This document shows, in pieces, positions 46,861 to 56,300 of a stretch of 64,000 nucleotides of DNA (its first letter is position 1; each line of letters begins with the position of its first letter). Under the pieces are notes generated by a model, which was given only the letters and a program-made list of their open reading frames with translations, was not told the origin of the DNA and did not search any database. The position numbers and the translations under genes were made by a program. Where the stretch lies: NCBI RefSeq assembly GCF_002217985.1, contig NZ_BCMI01000012.1, positions 1 to 64,000 of the forward strand. The letters run 5' to 3'. This DNA comes from Secundilactobacillus pentosiphilus. GTDB lineage: Bacteria; Bacillota; Bacilli; Lactobacillales; Lactobacillaceae.

Positions 46861-48120
46861 TTACCAAACAAATAAGCCCACGATACCAGCTGATAATAGT
46901 GATACCAAGATCCCTGACAGTAACATGTAACCAACGTTCTTAGAGATCAGAGCGTTAGATTCTTTGTCAGCCAAGCCCTTGAAGGCACCAATAATCATAC
47001 CAGTCGTACTGAAGTTAGCAAATGAAGTCAAGAAGACTGTCAATTGTGCTTGATAGTGAGCACCATACATCTGCACGTTGTGAATTGTTGGGGCAATCTT
47101 ACCCATAACAACGAATTCGTTAGTGACTAACTTCGTCCCCATGTATTGAGCGAACTGGAACGCATCGTGTACGTTCAGACCCATCAACCATGCAAATGGG
47201 AACATGATGATCCCCAAGATATGTTCAAGTGATAACCATGGGTTGATCAAGCCTAACAGCTTATCGATCAAAGCAGCTAAGGCAACGAAAGCGATAACGT
47301 TAGCAGCGATGATCAAGATCAAACGACCGGCACCCAAGATAGAATCGCCCAAGAATGAGAAGAATGGTTCTTTCTTGCCATCTTCCATTTCGGCTTCTTC
47401 GGCAGCTGAAGCACCACCGATTTTAGCAATCGTATCTTCTTCAGGCTTAACTGTCACTGGGTTCAAAATGTTCGTCACGATAATGGCGTTCAAAATGTTC
47501 AGTGGAATGGCCGTCAAAACGTAGTTACCAGGAACCATTTGGGTATAAGCCCCGACAATGGAAGCAGTAATACATGACATCGACATCATAGCCAACGTCA
47601 CGTTACGTTCTGCACGCATTGATTGAATTTGAAGACGTGAAACGGCTAAGGCTTCGGTGTTACCAAGGAACATCATTTCAACTGAGAAGAATGATTCGAA
47701 CTTTGGTTGACCAGTAATAGCTGATAAGCCGCGGCCGATCCATTTGATGACCCAAGGCAGGAAACCAATGTAAGTTAAGATATCAAACATTGGCACGATC
47801 AGCAGGATAGGCAGCAGTGAACTGGTAACGAAGTTCATTGACTTAGCAGTCCCGCCGAACTGTGGTGTAACCCAGTTAGGTAAGGCAAACACAATACCTT
47901 TGTAAGCCACTTGAACTAACCAGTTGAATCCTGCAGCGGCACCGGAAACGATATCACGGCCCCAAGCGAAACTAGTTAAAATCCAAGCGATAACCAAGTT
48001 AAGCACTAAGACAATTGCAGTGGACTTCCAGTTGATCGTCTTTTTACTCTTCGAGAACAGAAACGCGATCCCGAGATAAACTAAAACCCCAATAATGTTG
48101 ACGATTAAGTACATCGACAT
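46861..48120 (-). CDS. nupC: Concentrative nucleoside transporter (NupC family)
   Basis: A 419-residue CNT-family nucleoside:cation symporter with about 10 helices. Recognisable segments are the N-terminal VNIIGVLVYLGIAFLFSKS, MFLGNTEALAVSRLQIQ (with the CNT TEA motif), MVPGNYVLTAIPLNI and FANFSTTGMIIGAFKGL. Length matches bacterial NupC (about 400-420). The ATG at 48120 is preceded by AGAAGG; a longer frame lacks support. First gene of the salvage operon. Upstream come a 1.35-kb leader region with a terminator hairpin 370 bp before the start and a LacI-type palindrome 1.2 kb before it. Confidence 0.93.
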   Translation of the reverse strand: MSMYLIVNIIGVLVYLGIAFLFSKSKKTINWKSTAIVLVLNLVIAWILTSFAWGRDIVSGAAAGFNWLVQVAYKGIVFALPNWVTPQFGGTAKSMNFVTSSLLPILLIVPMFDILTYIGFLPWVIKWIGRGLSAITGQPKFESFFSVEMMFLGNTEALAVSRLQIQSMRAERNVTLAMMSMSCITASIVGAYTQMVPGNYVLTAIPLNILNAIIVTNILNPVTVKPEEDTIAKIGGASAAEEAEMEDGKKEPFFSFLGDSILGAGRLILIIAANVIAFVALAALIDKLLGLINPWLSLEHILGIIMFPFAWLMGLNVHDAFQFAQYMGTKLVTNEFVVMGKIAPTIHNVQMYGAHYQAQLTVFLTSFANFSTTGMIIGAFKGLADKESNALISKNVGYMLLSGILVSLLSAGIVGLFVW

Positions 48121-48488
48121 TAAACTAAACCTTCTTTCTGTTTTTTGCTGTGTGATCCGCAACTAAACTGTTTCAGAAGAACGCTTTGCTGATCTAGCCG
48201 CTTGTTGACTGGAATTCCGAATAATGGCACAAACTGCGTACCAAACGGCTAAAAAAGTTCAGCGCTTTCAAAAATAATCGGTTACACATCCGCAGACTTC
48301 GCAATAACCACCACTTACTTCTTTAAAATAAACAAGTAAGCAAATCCCATTTTACCTTGTTTTAAAGCTTCCGTAAACACACATTCGAGAAATCTCAGCG
48401 GTCCTTCAGTGAAGATTAAAGCTTGATGAGTAAAGCAACAAGGCAACAATTATTGGAGAAAGCCCTTTCATTGCCTAAAAATGGCAAT

Positions 48489-48519
48489 AAAAAAAGAATC
48501 TACTAATTTTAGTAAATCC
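48489..48519 (-). terminator. Attenuator-like terminator upstream of nupC
   Basis: On the minus strand a 10-bp stem (GGATTTACTA / TAGTAGATTC, with G-U pairs) closes a four-base loop and is followed directly by U7. It is only about 45 bases downstream of an extended -10 promoter and 370 bases upstream of nupC. Confidence 0.8.
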
Positions 48520-48561
48520 TTCTCTCAGGGAAATTTCCCCTCAATGTTGCCCCTGCCAAGG
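48489..48561 (-). ncRNA. Candidate ~73-nt small RNA or leader attenuator
   Basis: Bounded by the promoter at 48568-48576 and the U7 terminator at 48489. The interior has GGGAAATTTCCC and a 5' UCCUU that can pair with AAGGA at the base of the terminator stem, offering mutually exclusive folds as in riboswitches or attenuators. It does not match the purine, preQ1, TPP, THF, ZTP or T-box patterns I know. Whether it is a free sRNA or the nupC leader is open. Confidence 0.45.
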
Positions 48562-48567
48562 AATTAC

Positions 48568-48576
48568 ATTATATCA
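48568..48576 (-). promoter_or_regulatory. Extended -10 promoter
   Basis: Minus strand TGATATAAT is a perfect extended -10 (TG-N-TATAAT). A weak -35 (CTAGTT) lies 16 bases upstream. The predicted start is near 48561. Confidence 0.6.
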
Positions 48577-48609
48577 CTTCTATTTGAATAACTAGGTCCA
48601 AAAAAGGCC

Positions 48610-48654
48610 AAAAAATTAGACTCAAGGTTGAAATATGATTCATTCACCCTTGAG
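48610..48654 (-). terminator. Intrinsic terminator before the short-RNA promoter
   Basis: On the minus strand arms CTCAAGGGTGAA / TTCAACCTTGAG (one mismatch-type pair) enclose a 10-base loop, followed by TCTAATTTTTT. It would end a transcript entering from the 49.28-kb promoter. Confidence 0.7.
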
Positions 48655-49282
48655 CCCCTATGAAACTTTTGAATCTATGTTGGAAGAGACGGAACCGTTT
48701 GACCAGTCTACCCGTTTCGTAAACATTAAAATGATAATCTATCGCCTCAAATACTTATTTCTAGTCAACTGCCGTAATAGTTATATTAGTTTCAATTACC
48801 GTTTAACTGGAAATGAAATCGTGAATCTTATTGAATCTCATGAACTCGACTCTCTACGCTCAAGAGGTTATTGCATAACCATCGCGTAGACCCAGCCTAC
48901 ATCACATTCGAACTCTTTGTAACCCCTAAGAAAATATCACTACATCTAAGATATTCGCACGTTTTTGCAGAAACGCTAAGCATTTAACTCATATTCAATT
49001 AGTGGTGGAACAAAAGCCTTAGGTGGCTAGCGTTCGTTAGAAATTCCCGCGTGAAGCATTTTACATCCTGTTACATGGTGAAACCTGTTACTCATAAAGC
49101 ACATGAAACATATGAACCTCGTGAAACTCATTGTTGAAACTCTAAACAGATGGAACCAAACGTTTATGCTGTTTGTTGCCAATCATTAGCTTCGATCTAC
49201 AAAACGGGATCAACTTCATAATCGGTAAAACTCTACAACTTGGAAACGCCCTGGTACCGGTCCCTTATCTCTTCCACGGTTA

Positions 49283-49311
49283 TATAATAACATGGAATGT
49301 AACCGGTTACA
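49283..49311 (-). promoter_or_regulatory. LacI-family operator overlapping a minus-strand promoter
   Basis: TGTAACCGGTTACA at 49298-49311 is a perfect 14-bp palindrome fitting the general LacI-family pattern and the cre consensus. On the minus strand TTGTAA and TATTAT are 17 bases apart, and the palindrome covers the -35. A repressor (ribose, nucleoside or CcpA type) could control transcription toward nupC. Confidence 0.55.
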
Positions 49312-49385
49312 ATACAAATGCTAAAAATTTTTAGGAGAAATTTACCGCTTCTAAAGGCACCGCTTAACCCCGCTATAACAACAAA

Positions 49386-49424
49386 CAGCCCAACAACCGG
49401 TCAACTTTGACCAGCCGTTGGACT
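49386..49424 (-). terminator. Terminator of rpiA
   Basis: Long imperfect stem CAGCCCAACAACCGGTCAA / TTGACCAGCCGTTGGACTG with a minimal loop. The minus-strand tail is TTTGTTGTT. It lies about 50 bp past the rpiA stop. Confidence 0.7.
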
Positions 49425-49474
49425 GCGTAAATATCGTCGGGACAATGATTAATTCTGACCCGCTATTTTAGGAC

Positions 49475-50155
49475 TTATTTGGTTTTAACGACCGCACCAT
49501 TTTGAGTTCCAATCACTACCGTTTTAGTCATATCTAAGAACAGGCCGTGTTCCACAACCCCGGTCATGTTGCTCAGTTCATCTGCAAGATCGTAGGGTGC
49601 AGCAATCTTCCCTAAATGCAGGTCAACAATGATGTTGCCTTCATCCGTCCGGAAAAATTTGCCGTCTTTTTGACGGACTTCTGGCTTGTAGCCCAAGTCA
49701 GCCAACCGTTTAACCAGTTGGTGGTGGCCGTATTCCAGCACCTCAACGGGTAGCGGAAACTTGCCTAATTGATCGACAGCTTTGCTTTCGTCAACGATCC
49801 AAGCACACTGCTTAGAGTTAGTTGCCACCAGCTTTTCCCAAGTCTGGGCACCGCCGCCGCCTTTGATCCCATTGATCTGGGGATCGACTTCATCCGCGCC
49901 GTCAATGGTGATGTCAATGGTATCCACATCGTCCAATGACTTAATGGTCATCCCAAGGTTGCGACCGTACTCAGCCGTCCGGTTAGACGTTGGCACACCG
50001 GTAAAATGTACGCCGTCTTTTTTGATACGTTCACCCAGTGCATCCAGTAAATAACGCACTGTGCTACCAGTACCGAGGCCAACGGTCATCCCGTCTTCCA
50101 CCAGCTCAGCAGCCTTATAACCGGCAATTTTTTTCAGTTCATCCTGAGTCTTCAT
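49475..50155 (-). CDS. rpiA: Ribose-5-phosphate isomerase A
   Basis: A 226-residue enzyme interconverting ribose-5-P and ribulose-5-P. Motifs: GLGTGSTVRYLLDALG (~26-41), DITIDGADEVDPQINGIKGGGGA (~80-102, with the catalytic Asp residues) and the catalytic Glu region near 105. C-terminal VVEHGLFLDMTKTVVIG is typical. Length is normal. Start after GGAGGATCG. It is upstream of the nucleoside operon in the same direction but has its own terminator. It links ribose released by the nucleoside hydrolase to the phosphoketolase pathway. Confidence 0.96.
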   Translation of the reverse strand: MKTQDELKKIAGYKAAELVEDGMTVGLGTGSTVRYLLDALGERIKKDGVHFTGVPTSNRTAEYGRNLGMTIKSLDDVDTIDITIDGADEVDPQINGIKGGGGAQTWEKLVATNSKQCAWIVDESKAVDQLGKFPLPVEVLEYGHHQLVKRLADLGYKPEVRQKDGKFFRTDEGNIIVDLHLGKIAAPYDLADELSNMTGVVEHGLFLDMTKTVVIGTQNGAVVKTK

Positions 50156-50269
50156 AAACGATCCTCCTGAATTAGTAAAACGTTTTAATTAACTTGAATT
50201 CCAGATGCTATTTTATGCGTTTGTCAGTGGGCGGTCAAGAGCGAAGTGTCGAAACGGTGGCCCATCAAA

Positions 50270-50313
50270 AGCCCCGGCACCATTTCCGAATAACCAGAAA
50301 TGATACCGGGGCT
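50270..50313 (-). terminator. Terminator of the LPQTG adhesin gene
   Basis: Stem AGCCCCGGcACCATTTC / GAAATGaTACCGGGGCT with a 10-base loop, followed on the minus strand by TTTTGATG. It is 54 bp past the adhesin stop. Confidence 0.8.
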
Positions 50314-50366
50314 CAGTTTGCCTTAACTCACTGAAACCAGCGAGCTAGCTGATCTTAGAAATACCA

Positions 50367-53300
50367 TCAGCTCTTTTTACGTTTAGATCTGATGATTAAG
50401 CCAACTGTGCTTAACAGGATCACTAGACCTAACACGAGTAACCAGTTTTGCTTCAGCCATTCACCCGTCTGTGGCAAGAACCCTTTACTGCCAGTACCGC
50501 CAACGTAAGCTTGCGGACGAGTTGTCCCTGCAGTACCCGTGGTACCGGTAGTTGCCTGCGTCCCTGAACCGGGTTCGGTTACCGCCTCAGTATCTGCCCC
50601 GCCTGATTCTGGAGCTGGCGGAACTAACTCTGGCGTAGTTGTTTCCGGATCTTCAGGGGTATGCGGTTCATCCTCAGGTGTCGGGTCGGCGCGGTTGTAG
50701 TAAACCACCCTCGCGTTTACCGGATCGTTAGCCATTGCCACACCGGTAGTCGTGAGACCTTCCCGTTCTGGTTCTTGGCCTTGACTGATACTTGTCGAAT
50801 AGCCGTCCGCCGAGTAGTCACTTTCAGTAATCTGATAGTGAGTCCCGTTTGGCAGCTGCCAGCGAATCGTTTCCCCATCCATCAGTGCAAACGAACCGCT
50901 GCCGTCTTCTTCAAGCATCATTTGACCAGGTTCATAGCCGCCAACTGACGATGTCTTGACGAAATCAATCGTACCGGTTACCGGATTCATCTGATCGTCA
51001 AGAAACCGAACGTTAAATTCGAATCCGCGATCGCGTTCGCCATTTTCACCAATCACTGACTTGGTTAAGCTTAACCACGCATCTTGAGGGAGTACTGGCC
51101 GTTCGTTGATGAACGTTACTGCCAGATCATCACCGTTTAAAATCGTGATTTGATCAGTGGTTGCGCCCGGCGTTACGCTGCCATGGTCGATTTGATGACT
51201 CGTATTGTAGTCGCCATCAACGTTTTCGTTAACCACCATGTGTGTGCCCGCTGGTAAATTATGAATCTGCAGCCGTTCTCCGCCCTTTAGGTGGACAGCG
51301 AGCTGACCATCTGTGAAGGTCACGTTGCTCGTGGTCTGCCGCCCATCAGCGTCGGTCTTGGTTGCCACGTAATCACCAGCAAACGTTTCATCCGTCTTCC
51401 ATTCGCCTGGTTCATCAATATCTTCAGTCTGTGCGTCTACCGTAAATTCAAACGTCTGATTCCTGTCTGCGTCAGAGATAGCACCTGAAAGCTTCTTGTC
51501 AAGCACCAGGCTGCCTGTTTCGAGACTGTTAGTGAACTTAACCTTTGGCACATCTGTATCATTTAATGCTACCGGTTCAGCTACTAAACCAGGGGTTGCA
51601 GTCCCGTTATCGACGGCCCAAGTCGTTGACATGTTGCCGATCTCAGGATCCACTTCGCTTACTTGGAATTGAGCATCTTTGTCATCTTCGCCCTTAAGCG
51701 GTAAGCCATTGATCACAGCATATTGATCCGCCTTGAGTTCGAGCTTCGCTATCCCATCCTCAAAGGTGACTTTCAGACTTTCTTGCAGTTCATTATCACT
51801 GCTGTAGATTCTCACGCTATATTCACCGTTAAATGAATCGTCAGTAACCCACGTTGTCTTGTCATCTTCACCTTCAACCTCAGTCTCAGCATCAGTGTCC
51901 CCTTCAGTTTCGGTCTCTGCATCAGGATCAGCTTCAACTTCTTTTTGAGCGGCCACTTCAAACTCAAACTTACGGTTGTCGTCAGTATAGGCACCCTTCA
52001 CCACTTTATCTACTCGAAGGCTACCGACCGGATCACGGACGTTACGGTAGGAGACAACGTCACTTTGATTTTCTGTGATAGTGACTTCTGGATAGTTATC
52101 ATCTATCACTTTTTCATAATCGTTCAGATTATTCACATTCCAAAAGGCATCTAAGTCATGTGTTTCAGTTTCAACAACTTTAAATTCAATACCAGCTGGT
52201 AATCCAGAAATTGTAGCTGTTTGACCGTCCTTCAATGACAACTTAGCAATGCCATCTTCGTCAAACTCGATTCGTTTAGTTCCAGCGTATCCGGAAATTT
52301 CGTAAGACTTGGCTGCTACTAATGCTTTGTCGTCATCGTTAATTGTCTGGATTTCAAACTTAAATTCTTTGTCCTTATCCGCATCATCATGCGAGGCAAC
52401 GAATTTGTTTAATTCAAGTTTACCCGTGGCGATCTTGTTAGTGAACAGCACATGAGCAGTGTCATTTCCATCAACTTTTACTTCATCGGTTCTTAAACCA
52501 ATACCACTGGTATTACCGATATCCCAAGTTGTAACCACATGGCGACCCTGTCTTCTTTCAGAAACCTGGTAAGACCCAGAATCTAAGTTCTTAATCAACA
52601 GTGATTCGCCAGGTTTAATTGCCACTCTAGCTGTACCATTTTCAAAACTAACTTTCTGCTGAGTACTAGAACCATTATTCTTAGTCAAGGTTGCTTCAAA
52701 GTCACCATTTAATTTCTCTGGATCTTTTTCGCCATCCAAAGCAGTAGCATTAATCATAAATCTGACAGTTTTATCTACTGGGAAAGACCCTTCTGCACGT
52801 TTCTCTAACATCAGGCCACCTTTTATCACTCCGGTATTCGTAAAGTTCACAGTAGTATTCTTACCTTCCTGAACAGTCACGGCAGGACCAGCTTCATCCT
52901 CTTTTTCTTCACCATTTCCAACATTGTAACTAACGTTGAAGTCAGGATGTGAATTTTCGGAGATGCGCAACGTAATACCACCAGGTAAGCCAAGAATCTT
53001 TACTCGTTGAGTATCACGCAGTTTAAGTGTTGCCTGACCATCATCATTGAAGTGAATTTCATCCATAAAATCTGCATCAACTTGGAAGGTCTTATCCCTA
53101 ACCTTTTCGAGAGAATCATCGCTAGCTTCAATCGTAAACTCAAAGGCAGTTCCGGGATCCTGCGGAGCACCCAATACTCGTTTCGTTAATGTTAATGAGC
53201 CATTCAGCAACGTATTAGTAAACGTTACGTTCGCGATATCATTTTCATCCTTCAATGTGATTGGCTCAGCGGCACGTCCGTCTTTCTTTGTAGTCCCGAT

Positions 53301-56300
53301 TTGCCAAGTTGTCTTAATGTCTGAATTGTCTGGAGCAAGTTCCTTTACCGCAAATTCCTTATTTAGCGGCAAATTCTTAATCCGAATGTACTCATCACCC
53401 TTCAGGGACAATGGTGTTGTTAACCTTCCATTTTCAAACTCAAGCGTTCCGGCTGCGCCAGGATGCTGGTTAGAAACAGTGTAAGTTTCATATGAGTACT
53501 TCCCGTTAACGCTTGAATCAGTCTTAACCACAAACTTGAAGACTTCATCAGCCGAAATACTACCAGCAATTTGCTTCGTAATCTGCAGTTGACCCGTTGG
53601 ATAACTACTGTTCTTAAAGTCGACAATCTGTGGTTTTTGACCGCTAATTGTCACTGACTTGTCATTATTGGTATAGTCACCACCGTTAATTGACCAAGTG
53701 GTGTCCATATCAGTTTCAGGAGTAGTTTCAGTTACCTTAAATTCTACACCTACTGGTAAGCCCAAAATCTTCAGTCGCTGACCATCTTTCAGATCTAATT
53801 CTGCTCGACCCTTACTATCAAATTCCAGTTCATCTAAGCCTGCGCCATCCGCTTCAAAAGTCTTGTTGGCAACTTCATCAGTCGGATCAGCTTGAACTGT
53901 GAAGTGGTACTTAGCATCTAATTCGTCTTTGTTTGTGCTGCTAACCGTCTTGCTGACAATCAGTTCGCCCTTTTTAGTCCTGGTGTTCGTGTAACTAACC
54001 GCAGTGTTTTCATTGTCTTCGATAGTTACGCTCGGACCGTCAGCGTCTTCTTCGTCTGCCTCATCATCAACTTTGTAACTCGCGTTGAAATCTGGGTTGT
54101 TTGCTTCCGAGATTCGCAGGTTGATGCCAGCAGGCAAGCCAAGGATTTTTACTCTTTGGCTATCACGTAAACTGATGTTAGCTTTTCCATCTTTATCGAA
54201 GTCAACTTCATGCACAACGTTGTAGGCATCCGTAAACGTCTTGTTCCTTACTTTATCGATTGAGTTTGCATCCTCGGCTTGAATCGTGAAATCAAACTTC
54301 GTTGCATAATCACCTGGAAGGCCCACAACATTCTTACCTAACGTCAGTGAACCATTTGGTAACTGGTTAGTAAACGTGACGCTAGCGATATCATTTTCAT
54401 CCTTCAGTGTGATTGGATCAGCTTCCATTCCTTCTTCCTTGGAAGTGCCGATCTGCCAAGTCGTCTCAATATCCTTATCGCTAAGAGGTAATTCCCTTAC
54501 CGTAAATGCTTGATTAAGCGGCAAGTTCTTAATCTTAACGTATTCATCACCCTTTAAGGAGAGTGGTGTCGTTAACTTTCCATTCTCAAACTCAAGCGTT
54601 CCAGCTTGGCCTGGATGCTGGTTAGAAACGGTGTAAGTTTCGTAAGGATACTTACCATCAACGCTTGAATCTGCCTTGATTTCGAACTTAAAGACTTCAT
54701 CAGCAGGAATCGCACCGGCAATTTGCTTCGTGATCTGAAGCTGACCCGTTGGCTGACTACTGTTCTTAAAGTCGTAAATCTGCGTTTCGTCCGTACTGAT
54801 TGTGACCGGCTCAGTACTATTCACATAGTTGTCACCATTGACTGACCAGGTGGTTACCATACCAGTGGCCTTTTCAGTCACGGTTAATTTAACCCCTTCT
54901 GGCAAGCCTTTCACCTTCAATTGCTGAGCATGTTTCAGACTAAAGGTTGCTGTACCATCGTCTTTAAATTTAAGCTCATTAAGTCTGGTTCCTTCAGTCT
55001 TATAGGTTTTGTTGGCCACCTTCGTTTTGCTATCCTTGTCAGCTTCAATTGTAAACTCATACGAGGCGTTTATTTCGTCTTCAGTCTTGCTGCTAACTGT
55101 CTTGTTAACAACCAAGTCACCTGTAGCAGCCGTGTTAGTGAAGAAGATCATCACTGGTGCGGCTGTGCTGGTACTCAGCTTAAATGGCTTAGTCTGCTTC
55201 CCCCAAACCGGGTCGTCATTGCCGACTGCAACCTGGGTGTTGTATTTGTCACTGGTACTCGTTTCACGAACATCATAATATTGGGCGGACGTGTTGCCAT
55301 CAGCGTCAACTTTTTCAGTTGGCAACCCAATGATGGTACGTTCTTTGTTAGCGGGTACCGCGATCTCTTCACTCACACCGTTGTGGAAGCTCACTTCACC
55401 GACGCCTGGAATCTCGTAAGTGCCCTGCAAGCCGGTATTTACATTTCCTTCTTCATCCACCGCACGAACCTCAAATTTGAAACTATTTTCGTTGTCGAGA
55501 TTCTTAGTTGCTTTGCTAAGTGTCAGGTTACCGGGTGTTGTTGAATAGTTTTTGATTTTATGTGTTTCTTTATCCCAGCCAGCTGCTAAAGCATCCTTTT
55601 TGTTAAATTGTAACGGGTTCATTTGACTAGAATGTCCCTTTGGCGGTGAGACTTCAACTAGTCGATACTCTGCGCGTGTTCCTAATGAATGGAACTGAAG
55701 CAAACCATCTGGACCCGATTCAACTTCACCGTATCCTTCGCCGTTATCCATTCGTTTTGCTTCGTCCCAGGTTTTACCATCTTTGTTTAATTGTTGCAAT
55801 TTAAAAGTTGCGCCAGCTAATGGCTTGTCTTTATCAGAACCATCAACCTTTAGGAAACGTAAGGTCCAGTCTTCCATGGACGCACTCCCAGTAATATCAT
55901 GCTTAGCTGTATACTGTGTGGAATACCCATGAACGGAAATCCTAGCATTGTTCCTATACTCACCATTTCCGCCATTCATGATGGTCTTGTAACGGATTAC
56001 CAGAGGCCGGTCAACTTTTGTTTTCAGTTGAATCGTCATTTTCTGATTACCATCGTAATCAACCGAGTAATCCGTTTTCGGTAAAATATCTTGCGGTTTA
56101 CTTTTATCAACTTCGACCTTGTAACCTGAACCATTATTGATAGTTGTATACTTCGGCGTTATGAACGCCAATTCAATATCATCACGATCTACTGAATGTC
56201 GATGATTTTCAGTTAGTGTATCGTTAATTTCAGGCTTACCAATGTCTTGTCCCAGTGCGTTGACAATGATTTCCCAATTTAAGAATGAACCATCAACTTC

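Larger units (their letters stand above)
48121..49474. other. 1.35-kb region between rpiA and nupC, regulatory and gene-poor
   Basis: On the minus strand in order: palindrome and promoter-like sequence (49283-49311), GTGAAAC-type repeats (49080-49145), a terminator (48610-48654), an extended -10 promoter (48568-48576), a second terminator (48489-48519), then about 370 bases to nupC. An 84-codon plus-strand frame (48635-48889) begins inside the terminator hairpin and is not convincing. Confidence 0.6.

Noticed and set aside
48635-48889. 84-codon plus-strand frame upstream of nupC
   Set aside because: Its ATG lies inside a terminator hairpin, the ribosome binding site is weak (AAGGTTG) and the product has no family resemblance.
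48961-49060. T-box leader
   Set aside because: GTGGTGGAAC near 49010 recalls the T-box tail but the GGTGGNACCGCG core, specifier stem and terminator arrangement are missing.
49110-49130. parS site
   Set aside because: Best match to TGTTTCACGTGAAACA is 11 of 16, not enough against background.
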